Source: Planctomycetota bacterium
Lineage (GTDB): Bacteria > Planctomycetota > MHYJ01 > JACPRB01
Assembly: GCA_016200125.1 (NCBI GenBank)
Contig: JACQFK010000403.1
Location: 1 to 26,540, forward strand
Length of the DNA stretch: 26,540 nucleotides
Reading direction: 5' to 3'
The notes below the pieces were generated by a model. That model ran no database searches. It worked only from the letters and a program-made list of their open reading frames with translations, and was not told the DNA's origin. Positions 18,029 through 25,401 of the stretch are shown here, piece after piece. The translations under genes and the position numbers were made by a program. Position 1 is the first letter of the stretch. Every line of letters starts with the position of its first letter.

Positions 18029-18252
18029 CAGCCGCCTCCCACGGGAGGGATGAGCGACACCACGTCGCCTTCGCGAACCGTCGCCGACGCGTCGACATAG
18101 TCGGTCCCCAGGGCGAAGCGCACCGAACGGTCGAGCTTGAGGCCCGTCGCTGCCGCCACGTCGCCGACCGTCGTGCCGGTCACGACCACCTCGAGCCGCG
18201 GCTTCCCGGCCTGCTCAGCGAGGGGGCCGAAGAGCTGGACGGCGACCTTCAT
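18028..18252 (-). CDS. moaD: molybdopterin synthase sulfur carrier subunit MoaD
   Basis: A 74-residue ubiquitin-like beta-grasp protein. Its C-terminal double glycine is adenylated and thiocarboxylated, and then donates sulfur within molybdopterin synthase. The fold pattern is clear: [22 protein letters not shown] at the start and the [15 protein letters not shown] end, where the usual Gly-Gly is here preceded by a third Gly. The ATG at 18252 overlaps the VOC gene stop (ATGA), and its own stop overlaps the moaE start by one base. Its small size and the tail distinguish it from ThiS mainly by the partner gene moaE next door. Confidence 0.94.
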   Translation of the reverse strand: MKVAVQLFGPLAEQAGKPRLEVVVTGTTVGDVAAATGLKLDRSVRFALGTDYVDASATVREGDVVSLIPPVGGG

Positions 18253-18587
18253 CGGGGCTGCACCACTTCGATCCGGTTGCCCGACGGATCGCGCATCCAG
18301 AAGCGCCCGGCCTCCTCCTGGTCGATTTCCGCGCCGTGTTGCTCGGCCGTCCGCCGCGCCTCGGCGAGGTCGGCCACCTCGACGGCGAAATGGCGCTTCG
18401 ACCGCGGCTGCGCGGCGGGGTCCTCCGCGATGTGGACCTGGCAGTCGCCCAGCTGGAACCAGGCGCCCTTGCCGCCGCGGTCCAGCCGGGGAACGGGCTC
18501 CAGCCCCATGACCTCCGTGTAGAACTTGACCGCGGCGTCGAGCCGGTCGACGCGGAGATTGACGTGAGTCAATCGTAAGCATCTCAT
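18249..18587 (-). CDS. VOC (glyoxalase/bleomycin-resistance fold) protein
   Basis: A 112-residue vicinal-oxygen-chelate protein, a single-domain unit of two beta-alpha-beta-beta-beta modules that dimerises to form a metal site. Likely ligands are His8 (LTHVNLRV), His66 (KRHFAVEV) and Glu107 (NRIEVVQ). The middle DAAVKFYTEVMGLEPVPR and the end FWMRDPSGNRIEVVQP are typical. Such proteins include glyoxalase I, dioxygenases and drug-binding proteins, and this one cannot be placed more precisely. It is the first gene of the moaDE-yjbQ unit. The ATG at 18587 has TAAAAT seven bases upstream and no ribosome site, so a leaderless mRNA is likely. It is divergent from the GT2 gene. Confidence 0.88.
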   Translation of the reverse strand: MRCLRLTHVNLRVDRLDAAVKFYTEVMGLEPVPRLDRGGKGAWFQLGDCQVHIAEDPAAQPRSKRHFAVEVADLAEARRTAEQHGAEIDQEEAGRFWMRDPSGNRIEVVQPR

Positions 18588-18594
18588 CGCGAGG

Positions 18595-18600
18595 ATTTTA
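18595..18600 (-). promoter_or_regulatory. TAAAAT -10 box before the VOC-moaDE operon
   Basis: On the minus strand TAAAAT ends seven bases before the ATG at 18587. It matches the -10 consensus at five of six positions. No -35 box is seen at the usual distance. Confidence 0.45.
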
Positions 18601-18603
18601 CCC

Positions 18604-18631
18604 TTGACCCCCCGTCGCGCGCGAATATAAT
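18604..18631 (+). promoter_or_regulatory. promoter of the GT2-epimerase operon
   Basis: TTGACC (18604-18609) and a perfect TATAAT (18626-18631) are separated by 16 bases. The start codon of the glycosyltransferase is 40 bases further on, leaving room for a leader with a GGA-type ribosome site. This is the strongest sigma-70-like promoter in the window along with that of dapA. Confidence 0.75.
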
Positions 18632-18671
18632 ACCGACTCAATTCATTCGAGAGACAGGCGAGGGACGGAAG

Positions 18672-20180
18672 GTGAAGTCGCTTCTGGCGCTTCCGATCAC
18701 GGGCACGGGCAACACCATCGGACTGGTCGTCATGTACACCTACTTCGTGGTGCTCGGCGTTCTGTGCCTTTACGGGTTCCATCGCTATCTCATGGTGTAC
18801 CTCTACTACCGCCACGCCAAGCGCGATCCGAAGATCGAGAAGACATTTGAGCAGCTGCCCCCCGTGACGGTGCAGCTCCCGATCTACAACGAGATGTACG
18901 TGGCGGAACGGCTGATCGACGCCTCCTGCCTGATCGATTACCCGCGCGAGAAGCTCCAGATCCAGGTGCTCGACGACTCGACGGACGAGACCGTCGAGGT
19001 GGCCCGGAAGAAGGTCGAGGAGTGGAAGGCGCGGGGCGTGGACATCGAGTACATCCACCGCAGCGACCGCACGGGCTACAAGGCGGGCGCGCTCGACCAC
19101 GGCCTGGCCACCGCCAAGGGCGACTTCGTGGCGCTCTTCGACGCGGACTTCGTCCCCCAGCCCGACTTCCTCCAGAAGACGATCCACTACTTCACCGAGG
19201 ACAAGGTCGGCTGCGTCCAGGCCCGCTGGGGCCACATCAACAAGGAATACTCGTTCCTCACGCGGCTCCAGTCGGTCTTCCTGGACGGCCACTTCATGAT
19301 GGAGCACGCCGCCCGGAACCGCGGCGGCCGCTTCTTCAACTTCTCCGGCACGGCGGGCATGTGGCGCAAGAGCACGATCGCCGACGCCGGCGGCTGGCAG
19401 CACGACACGCTCACGGAGGACCTCGACCTGTCGTTCCGCGCCCAGCTCAAGGGCTGGCGCTTCGTCTTCCTCCCCTGGGTGGTGACGCCCGCGGAGCTGC
19501 CGGTCGACATGAACGGCTTCAAGAGCCAGCAGCATCGCTGGGTCAAGGGCTCGATGCAGACCTCCAAGAAGCTGCTCGCCGACGTCCTTCAGGCGCGCAT
19601 CCCCTTCCACGTGAAGATGGAGGGCGCGCTCCACCTGACCGGCAACACCGCCTACATCCTCACCCTGCTCCTGACGCTCATGCTCTTCCCCGTGACCTAC
19701 TTCCGCCCGAAGCTGGACATGAAGACGAGCGTGCTGCTCGACCTGGCGGTCTTCGCGCTCGCGACCCTCTCGGTCTGCATCTTCTACCTCGCCTCGCAGC
19801 GCGAGATCTACGGCTGGCGCGGCGTGGTGCGGACGATCTTCTACACGCCCTTCCTGCTCGCCATGGGCATCGGCATGTGCCTCTCGAACGCGCGCGCGGT
19901 GGTCGAGGGCTTCTTCACCCGCGGCGGCGAGTTCGTGCGGACGCCGAAGTACGCCCTGCAGGCCTCCCGCGAGAGCTTCGTGTCGAAGAAGTACAAGGTG
20001 ACCTTCAAGAAGTTCCTCCCCTTCGTCGAGCTGCTCATCGGCCTGGGCTTCGGCTGGGTCATCTATTACTCGTTCCTCAACGGCATGTACGGCGCCATCC
20101 CCTTCCAGATGCTCTTCTTCACCGGCTTCACCTACGTGGCCTTCCTCTCCCTCTTCCAGGGGAAGCTGACCTCGCGCTAG
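18672..20180 (+). CDS. processive family 2 glycosyltransferase, cellulose-synthase-like
   Basis: A 502-residue inner-membrane beta-glycosyltransferase. The cytoplasmic GT-A domain has the full D,D,D,QxxRW set: VLDDS (99-103), FDADF (156-160) for metal and UDP binding, TED (248-250) with the catalytic Asp, and QQHRW (286-290). One membrane segment precedes it (about 17-46) and about five follow (321-343, 354-375, 387-408, 449-468, 474-495), the layout of BcsA-like synthases that extrude the chain. There is no PilZ domain, so no sign of cyclic-di-GMP control. The product is probably a beta-linked cell-surface polysaccharide or glycolipid. The start is a GTG at 18672 after GAGGGACGGAAG. The epimerase gene follows after four bases. 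Confidence 0.93.
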   Translation: MKSLLALPITGTGNTIGLVVMYTYFVVLGVLCLYGFHRYLMVYLYYRHAKRDPKIEKTFEQLPPVTVQLPIYNEMYVAERLIDASCLIDYPREKLQIQVLDDSTDETVEVARKKVEEWKARGVDIEYIHRSDRTGYKAGALDHGLATAKGDFVALFDADFVPQPDFLQKTIHYFTEDKVGCVQARWGHINKEYSFLTRLQSVFLDGHFMMEHAARNRGGRFFNFSGTAGMWRKSTIADAGGWQHDTLTEDLDLSFRAQLKGWRFVFLPWVVTPAELPVDMNGFKSQQHRWVKGSMQTSKKLLADVLQARIPFHVKMEGALHLTGNTAYILTLLLTLMLFPVTYFRPKLDMKTSVLLDLAVFALATLSVCIFYLASQREIYGWRGVVRTIFYTPFLLAMGIGMCLSNARAVVEGFFTRGGEFVRTPKYALQASRESFVSKKYKVTFKKFLPFVELLIGLGFGWVIYYSFLNGMYGAIPFQMLFFTGFTYVAFLSLFQGKLTSR

Positions 20181-20184
20181 CCCC

Positions 20185-21108
20185 ATGAAGATCCTCCTGA
20201 CAGGAGGGGCGGGGTTCATCGGGTCCCATCTCCTCGAACGTCTGCTCGCCCGAGGCGACGACGTCGCGGTCATCGACGACTTCAACGACTATTACGACCC
20301 GGCAATCAAGCGGCGCAACCTCCCCAAGGGGGGCTTCCGGCTCCACGAGCGAGACATCCGCGAGTCGGCGGGGATCGTCGCGCAGGAAAAACCCGGCCTG
20401 GTCGTCCATCTCGCCGCGCGCGCGGGCGTGCGGCCGTCGCAGAGCAACCCCGCGCTCTACGAGTCGGTCAACGTGGCCGGCACGCTCGGGCTCCTCGAGG
20501 CCTGCCGGAAGGCGGGGGTCGGTCGCTTCGTGTTCGCGTCGAGCTCCTCGGTGTACGGCGACGCCGCGGCGCCCTTCCGCGAGGACGACGACAACCTCCG
20601 GCCGATCTCCTTCTACGGCGTGACGAAACTGCTGGGCGAACACTACGTCCGCGTCTATTCGCATCTGCACGGGATCCAGGCGACCTGCCTGCGCTTCTTC
20701 ACCGCCTACGGGCCCCGCCAGCGGCCCGACATGGCGATCCACGCCTTCACCGCCGCCGTTTCCCAGGGCCGCGAGATCCCGATGTTCGGCGACGGAACGA
20801 CCGAGCGGGACTACACGTACGTCACGGACATCGTCGAGGGAATCCTCGGGGCGATCGCGCATCCCGAGCCCTACGGGGTCTACAATCTGGGGGAGTCGCG
20901 GACGATCCCGCTCCGGCGGCTGATCGAGCTGATCGGCGAGAACGTCGGCCGGGCCCCGAAGATCCGGCAGATGCCCGAGCAACCCGGGGACGTGAAGCGG
21001 ACTTTCGCCTCGATCGACAAGGCCCGGAGCCGGCTGGGCTACGCGCCCAAGGTCGCCATCGAGGAGGGCCTCCGCGAGTTCATCGCCTGGTACAGGTCGC
21101 AGGCCTAG
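20185..21108 (+). CDS. NAD-dependent sugar-nucleotide epimerase (UDP-glucuronate 4-epimerase like)
   Basis: A 307-residue extended short-chain dehydrogenase. The NAD-binding GGAGFIGSH is at residues 7-15, the catalytic Ser region FASSSSVYG at 117-125, and the Tyr-x-x-x-Lys pair is Tyr144 and Lys148. The segments DDFNDYYDP (31-39) and LRFFTAYGPRQRPDMAI (169-185) are typical of UDP-glucuronate 4-epimerases of the CapI/LpsL group, which make UDP-galacturonate. The N-terminus lacks the hydrophobic anchor some relatives have. It follows the GT2 gene by four bases and probably supplies its donor sugar. Other 4-epimerases or 4,6-dehydratase relatives cannot be fully excluded, but the YGPRQRPDMA stretch favours the uronate type. 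Confidence 0.9.
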   Translation: MKILLTGGAGFIGSHLLERLLARGDDVAVIDDFNDYYDPAIKRRNLPKGGFRLHERDIRESAGIVAQEKPGLVVHLAARAGVRPSQSNPALYESVNVAGTLGLLEACRKAGVGRFVFASSSSVYGDAAAPFREDDDNLRPISFYGVTKLLGEHYVRVYSHLHGIQATCLRFFTAYGPRQRPDMAIHAFTAAVSQGREIPMFGDGTTERDYTYVTDIVEGILGAIAHPEPYGVYNLGESRTIPLRRLIELIGENVGRAPKIRQMPEQPGDVKRTFASIDKARSRLGYAPKVAIEEGLREFIAWYRSQA

Positions 21109-21109
21109 G

Positions 21110-21367
21110 ATGAAGCACACGATCGATTCCGAAGGCGACGGGGACTTCGACGACGGAGTGCCGGAGTACCATCCCGAAGCGGACGACGCCGGCGTCTTCC
21201 GGTGCCCCAACTGCCACGCGGAGATGTACGGCGATTCGCCGCGCTGCCCCTCCTGCGGCGACTACGTCACGCCCGGCGCCCGCGCCTCCCTCCCCTGGTG
21301 GATCTGGATCGCCCTGATTCTCGTCGGCCTGGGGCTCGTGGTGGGGATCGCCCGCTCCATTCGTTAG
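21110..21367 (+). CDS. small zinc-ribbon protein with a C-terminal membrane anchor
   Basis: An 85-residue protein: an acidic N-terminus (1-28), one zinc ribbon CPNC...CPSC (Cys32, 35, 46, 49), and a single membrane segment at about 63-80 ending in a basic RSIR tail. The positive residue pattern suggests the ribbon faces the cytoplasm. Its role is unknown; similar tail-anchored ribbons are often adaptor proteins. The ATG follows the epimerase stop by one base, so it is translated from the same mRNA. It converges on the six-ribbon protein with a 12-base gap. Confidence 0.75.
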   Translation: MKHTIDSEGDGDFDDGVPEYHPEADDAGVFRCPNCHAEMYGDSPRCPSCGDYVTPGARASLPWWIWIALILVGLGLVVGIARSIR

Positions 21368-21379
21368 AGCCGCGGCCGC

Positions 21380-22789
21380 CTACTGGAACTCCTCGAGCTT
21401 CCAGTCGGGATCGTCGAGGGCGCCCACGACGCGCAGCGCGAGCGTCACTGCGCCGGTCTGCGCGTCCGACGTCCCCTCGACGGTCATCGTGTCCCCGCAG
21501 GCCGGGCACTGGATGGTGTGGCCGGCGTCGTCCGCGGAGAGCAGGAGCTCGGCGCCGCACTCGCAGGGGACGATCTGCGCGTCGGCGTCGACGGCGGGAG
21601 GCGCGTCGCCCTCGTGCGAGCCTGCCGCGGTCTCGAAGACCGCCGCCTCCGTAAAGGACATCTCCATCGGCTCGAGCTCTTCGAAGGATACCAGATCCCC
21701 CACCGCGGGCGCGGGCGCCGAAGAGGGCGCCTTTGCCGCCGGAGGCGGGTCGCTGAAGACGGGCTTGATCATGGTCATCGTGGAGTGCGGGTGGCGCCAC
21801 TTCTCGAGGCGGATCCGGCGGCCGCAGCCCGGGCAGGACGCGTCGCTCTTCGACATCACGACGTGCGCCTCGATCGCCCGGCCGCAGGTGCAGGTCCAGG
21901 CGGGCGAGCCCGCCGGGGGAGGAGGCGGCGGCGCTCCCGGCGCGGCGGCGGCCGCCGCGGGCGCCGCAGTAGGACCCGACGTGAAGATGGGCCGCATCTT
22001 GACCCCCTGGGTCTCCGGATCCTTGTCGATCTCCACGTGGCCCTTGCGGCCGCACTTCTTGCAGGCGAAGTCCCGGCCCGTCCGCGAGGTGCGCGGAGGC
22101 TGGATCTCGCCGCACTGGCAGAGGAATTCGCCCAGCGTGAGAGGCCGCGTCGGGGGCGGCGCGGCTCCGCGCGGCTTCGCCCCCGGCACCGGGGCGGGTC
22201 CCGGCGGGGGCGGCGCGTCGATCTCGACGACGTGGAATCGGTCGCAGGCGGGACACTGGATGGGACGGCTCTCCGTCCCCGCGCGGATGAGGACCCGGTC
22301 GCCGCAGACGCAGTCGAAGAACTGCGCCCCCTTCTTCACGCGCGCCTTGAGCGGGGCGCGGAGGTGAAGCGGCAGGAGCGGTGCCGAAGGCTTCGCCCGC
22401 TCGAACTTCTGGATCTTGCCGATCGCCTTGGGCGGCGGCGGGGCCTCCTCGATCCTCATCAGCTTGCCGCAGATGCAGCGCGGCGGGTTCCTGCTCTGCG
22501 ACGCCGGGACGCGCTTGCTGTTGCCGCATCCGCAGAGCGCTTTGACGAGGTCCTGCGGCGCGGCGGGCGCGGCGGGCGCCGCGGCCGTCGCCTTCGGCGC
22601 CGCCTTCTTCTGGGTCATGGCGACCGGCACGGTCTTGCGGCTTTTCGGATCGCGTCCCCAGGCGACGGTGACGCTGGCTCCGCAACGGCAGGGGCGCGGC
22701 TTGCCGAAGGACCGGGCGTCCAGCGTCAGATTGGCGCCGCAGCTGCAGGCGACGGTATACTGGGCCCGACCGCTCGAATTCCCCGCCAT
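21380..22789 (-). CDS. protein with six zinc ribbons of fixed spacing
   Basis: A 469-residue protein of unknown function built from six zinc ribbons joined by Pro/Ala-rich linkers. The Cys pairs are 15/17-34/36, 86/88-105/107, 160/162-179/182, 224/226-243/246, 300/302-319/322 and 409/411-428/431. Each begins C-x-C-G, and in all six exactly 16 residues separate the second and third Cys. The first two end C-x-C and the last four C-x-x-C. There is no signal peptide or membrane segment and no enzymatic domain, so it is probably a cytoplasmic scaffold or a nucleic-acid or protein binding protein. I chose the ATG at 22789, which has GGGAGG upstream; a GTG at 22825 would add 12 residues. A TACAAT at 22819-22814 may be its -10 box. 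Confidence 0.82.
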   Translation of the reverse strand: MAGNSSGRAQYTVACSCGANLTLDARSFGKPRPCRCGASVTVAWGRDPKSRKTVPVAMTQKKAAPKATAAAPAAPAAPQDLVKALCGCGNSKRVPASQSRNPPRCICGKLMRIEEAPPPPKAIGKIQKFERAKPSAPLLPLHLRAPLKARVKKGAQFFDCVCGDRVLIRAGTESRPIQCPACDRFHVVEIDAPPPPGPAPVPGAKPRGAAPPPTRPLTLGEFLCQCGEIQPPRTSRTGRDFACKKCGRKGHVEIDKDPETQGVKMRPIFTSGPTAAPAAAAAAPGAPPPPPPAGSPAWTCTCGRAIEAHVVMSKSDASCPGCGRRIRLEKWRHPHSTMTMIKPVFSDPPPAAKAPSSAPAPAVGDLVSFEELEPMEMSFTEAAVFETAAGSHEGDAPPAVDADAQIVPCECGAELLLSADDAGHTIQCPACGDTMTVEGTSDAQTGAVTLALRVVGALDDPDWKLEEFQ

Positions 22790-22869
22790 GACCGGAAGCC
22801 TCCCGCGGGGAAAATTGTACACCACAAGAAAGCATTAAGTATCAGGCATCAGTCAGAAAGGAGAAGCGC
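22790..22869. promoter_or_regulatory. divergent intergenic region, AT-richer than its surroundings
   Basis: This 80-base gap separates the six-ribbon gene (minus) from the first creatininase gene (plus). It holds TACAAT on the minus strand (22819-22814). It also holds a full Shine-Dalgarno site AAAGGAG at 22857-22863, six bases before the ATG at 22870. I see no convincing -35 boxes and no palindrome. Confidence 0.45.
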
Positions 22870-23700
22870 ATGCGGCGGGCGATCATCGCGGCAACGCTGC
22901 TCGCCGCCTCCTGCCGGGAAGGGGTCCCGGATCCGATGACGCCCGACCCGGAGGGGACGCGGCCCATCGCCGCCCACCGCACGCTCTTCATCGAGGAAAT
23001 GACCTGGATGGAGGTCCGCGACGCCCTCCGCTCCGGCATGGACAGCGTCCTGGTCGCCGCCGGCGGCATCGAGCAGAACGGGCCCTACGTCGCGACCGGC
23101 AAGCACAACTACGTCGTCCGCGCCGCCGCGCAGACGATCGCAGTGAAGCTCGGCAACGCCCTGATCGCGCCGATCGTCGCCTTCGTTCCCGAGGGGGATT
23201 TCGATCCGCCGACCGACCACATGAAATACCCCGGGACCCTGGGAGTATCCGAGGAGACCTTCCGCCGCCTGCTCGTCGACGTCTGCTCGAGCCTCCGGAC
23301 CCACGGCTTCCGCCACATCCTCCTGATCGGCGACCACGGGATGACTCAGGACGGCCTCGAACAGGTCGCGGCCGACCTGGCGAAGAAGTGGACGGACGGC
23401 CGGACGAAGGTCCACTATATACCCGAGTACTACGACGACGACGTCGTGACCCCCTGGCTCGAGAAGCAGGGGCTCAAGCAGACGGACGAGGGCTTCCACG
23501 ACGACTTCATGATGGAAGCGCAACTGATGGCCATCGACCCGACGACCGTGCGGATGAAGCAGCGGATCGCGGCGGGGAAGTTCCGCATCAACGGCGTGGA
23601 GCTCGCCCCGGCCGCGAAGACGATCGAATGGGGCCGCAGGATCCTGGAGTTCCGCGCGGATCTCGCCGTCGCCGCCATCCGGAAGGCCATCGGTCGATGA
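22870..23700 (+). CDS. creatininase-family protein A, probable lipoprotein
   Basis: A 276-residue protein of the creatininase fold (the family with creatinine amidohydrolase, MftE-type peptidases and FAPy deformylase, all metal-dependent). A short signal ends in AAS-Cys15, a possible though imperfect lipobox. The usual first metal motif (E-x-H-G-x-H) reads EQNGPY here (68-73), so both His are replaced. The following KHN (78-80) sits where the family usually has an Asp. The second motif, usually NGHGGN, reads GDHGMT (154-159), keeping the His. HMKYPG (117-122) matches the family HxxFPG segment. It may use a changed metal site. It is followed within 15 bases by a close paralogue. Reaction unknown. 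Confidence 0.85.
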   Translation: MRRAIIAATLLAASCREGVPDPMTPDPEGTRPIAAHRTLFIEEMTWMEVRDALRSGMDSVLVAAGGIEQNGPYVATGKHNYVVRAAAQTIAVKLGNALIAPIVAFVPEGDFDPPTDHMKYPGTLGVSEETFRRLLVDVCSSLRTHGFRHILLIGDHGMTQDGLEQVAADLAKKWTDGRTKVHYIPEYYDDDVVTPWLEKQGLKQTDEGFHDDFMMEAQLMAIDPTTVRMKQRIAAGKFRINGVELAPAAKTIEWGRRILEFRADLAVAAIRKAIGR

Positions 23701-23714
23701 AGGAGGGAACTCTC

Positions 23715-24563
23715 ATGCGAAACTTCGCCGCCGCAAGTCTGGCGATCCTGGCCGCGGGACTCCTGTCCGCCGCGGTCCAGGACAAGAAACCCACCCCGAT
23801 GACCCCCGACCCCGACGCTCCGCGGCCCATCGCCGCCCACGAGACGCTGTTCGTCGAAGAGATGACCTGGATGGAGGTCCGCGACGCCCTCAAGGCGGGC
23901 AAGGATACGGTGATCGTCGCCACCGGCGGCGTCGAGCAGAACGGGCCCTACCTCGCGACCGGAAAGCACAACGTCGTGCTCCGCGCCACCACGCAGGCGA
24001 TCGCGGCCAGGCTCGGGAACGCGCTGATCGCGCCCATCGTGGCCTTCGTCCCCGAGGGCGACATCGACCCGCCGACCGGCCACATGAAGTACCCGGGCTC
24101 GATCAGCGTGACCGAGGAGACCTTCCGGAGCCTGCTGACCGACATCTGCGCCAGCTTCCGCACCCACGGCTTCAAGCACGTCATCATGATCGGCGACAGC
24201 GGCGGAAACCAGGCCGGGATGAAGAAAGTCGCGGCGGACCTGAGCGCCAAGTGGGTCGACGGGAAGACGCGGGTCCACTTCATCCCCGAGTACTACGACT
24301 ACGGCGGCCTCGCGAAGTGGATCAGGGAGCAGGGCATCCAGGAGGTGCCGGAGGGCCATCACGACGACTTCGCCATGGAGGCGCAGATGGCGCTCGTCGA
24401 TCCGACCACGGTGCGGATGAAGGAGCGGATCGCGGCGGGTAAGTACCGGATCAACGGGGTGGAGCTCGCGCCGCTGGAGAAGACGATCGAGTGGGGCCGG
24501 AAGATCGTGGCCTACCGGGCGGAGCTGACCGTGGCGGCGATCAAGAAGGCGATGGGACGCTAG
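23715..24563 (+). CDS. creatininase-family protein B, secreted paralogue
   Basis: A 282-residue tandem duplicate of the preceding gene; most residues are the same after the signal region. It has a normal Sec signal peptide (about 1-20, ending LLSAA) and no lipobox, so it is probably periplasmic or secreted rather than anchored. The first metal motif is again EQNGPY (74-79) with KHN after it. The second motif reads GDSGGN (160-165): here the His is lost but the GGN is kept, the reverse of copy A. I chose the ATG at 23715 because AGGAGG lies eight bases upstream; an ATG at 23697 overlapping the previous stop would put Lys/Glu before the signal. The 3' end overlaps folD by 23 bases. Confidence 0.85.
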   Translation: MRNFAAASLAILAAGLLSAAVQDKKPTPMTPDPDAPRPIAAHETLFVEEMTWMEVRDALKAGKDTVIVATGGVEQNGPYLATGKHNVVLRATTQAIAARLGNALIAPIVAFVPEGDIDPPTGHMKYPGSISVTEETFRSLLTDICASFRTHGFKHVIMIGDSGGNQAGMKKVAADLSAKWVDGKTRVHFIPEYYDYGGLAKWIREQGIQEVPEGHHDDFAMEAQMALVDPTTVRMKERIAAGKYRINGVELAPLEKTIEWGRKIVAYRAELTVAAIKKAMGR

Positions 24564-25401
24564 CCCGGCGCGCGCAGGCGGCGATGTTGCGCAGCAGGAT
24601 GGAGTGGCAGACGGGGCCCACGCCGCCCGGCACCGGCGTGATCACGCCGGCGATCTCCTTCGCCTCGTCGAAGACGACGTCGCCCACGAGCTTGCCGTCC
24701 TTGGTCTCGTTGATGCCGACGTCGATGACCACGGCGCCGGGCTTGATCATGTCCCCGCGGATCAGCCCCGCCCGGCCCGCCGCGGCGAACAGCAGGTCGG
24801 CCCGGCGCGTGTGGGCGCCGAGATCCGCCGTGGCGGTGTGGCAGAGCGTCGGCGTGGGCGCCTCGGCCTTCGACTGGAGCAGGAGCAGCGCGATCGCCTT
24901 CCCCACCAGGGCGCTCCGGCCCACGATCACGGCGTCGAGCCCCTTGAAGCTCGGCCGCGCGAGGCGCGCGAGCTCCACGGCGGCGCTGGCCGCGCAGGGC
25001 GCGGGCCGGTGCGCGCCGAAGGCCAGCCGCCCGAGGTTCTCCGGATGGATCCCCTCGATGTCCTTCGAGGGCGCGATCGCTCCCATCACCGCGTCCGGGT
25101 CGACTCCCGAAGGAAGCGGCGTGTGGACCGTGATGCCCGTGACCTGCGGGTCGCGGTTCAGGTCGCGGATGAGCGCGAGGATGCCCGCCTGGGTCGATCC
25201 GGGCTCGAGGGCGCGGACCTCGTAGGCCACGCCGGCCTCGGCGCAGGTCTTCTTCTGCGCACGCAGGTAGTAGCGCGCCGCCGGACTTTCGGGATTGTGG
25301 ACGGCGACGACCTTCGGCGGCGCGGCCAGCTGCTTCAGCTCCTGGAGCGCCGCGTCGCGCAGCGGCTGCGCGTCCTTCGAGGTCAGCAGCTGCGCACTCA
25401 T
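24541..25401 (-). CDS. folD: FolD-like methylene-THF dehydrogenase/cyclohydrolase with altered active site
   Basis: A 286-residue FolD family protein; the normal enzyme turns methylene-THF into methenyl-THF with NAD(P) and then into 10-formyl-THF. The NAD(P) domain is well kept (VIVGRSALVGK 158-168, VVIDVGIN 224-231, VITPVPGGVGP 253-263). In the catalytic cleft Tyr45 and Cys53 match E. coli Tyr50 and Cys58. However, the catalytic Lys54 is replaced by Gln49 (YYLRAQKK), Gln98 by His93 (TVHTPLP) and Asp121 by Glu116 (KDIEGIHP). The usual PCTP is PCAA (135-138). The start ATG overlaps the fhs stop (ATGA). By context it serves one-carbon metabolism; cyclohydrolase activity is doubtful. Confidence 0.9.
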   Translation of the reverse strand: MSAQLLTSKDAQPLRDAALQELKQLAAPPKVVAVHNPESPAARYYLRAQKKTCAEAGVAYEVRALEPGSTQAGILALIRDLNRDPQVTGITVHTPLPSGVDPDAVMGAIAPSKDIEGIHPENLGRLAFGAHRPAPCAASAAVELARLARPSFKGLDAVIVGRSALVGKAIALLLLQSKAEAPTPTLCHTATADLGAHTRRADLLFAAAGRAGLIRGDMIKPGAVVIDVGINETKDGKLVGDVVFDEAKEIAGVITPVPGGVGPVCHSILLRNIAACARRASVPSPS

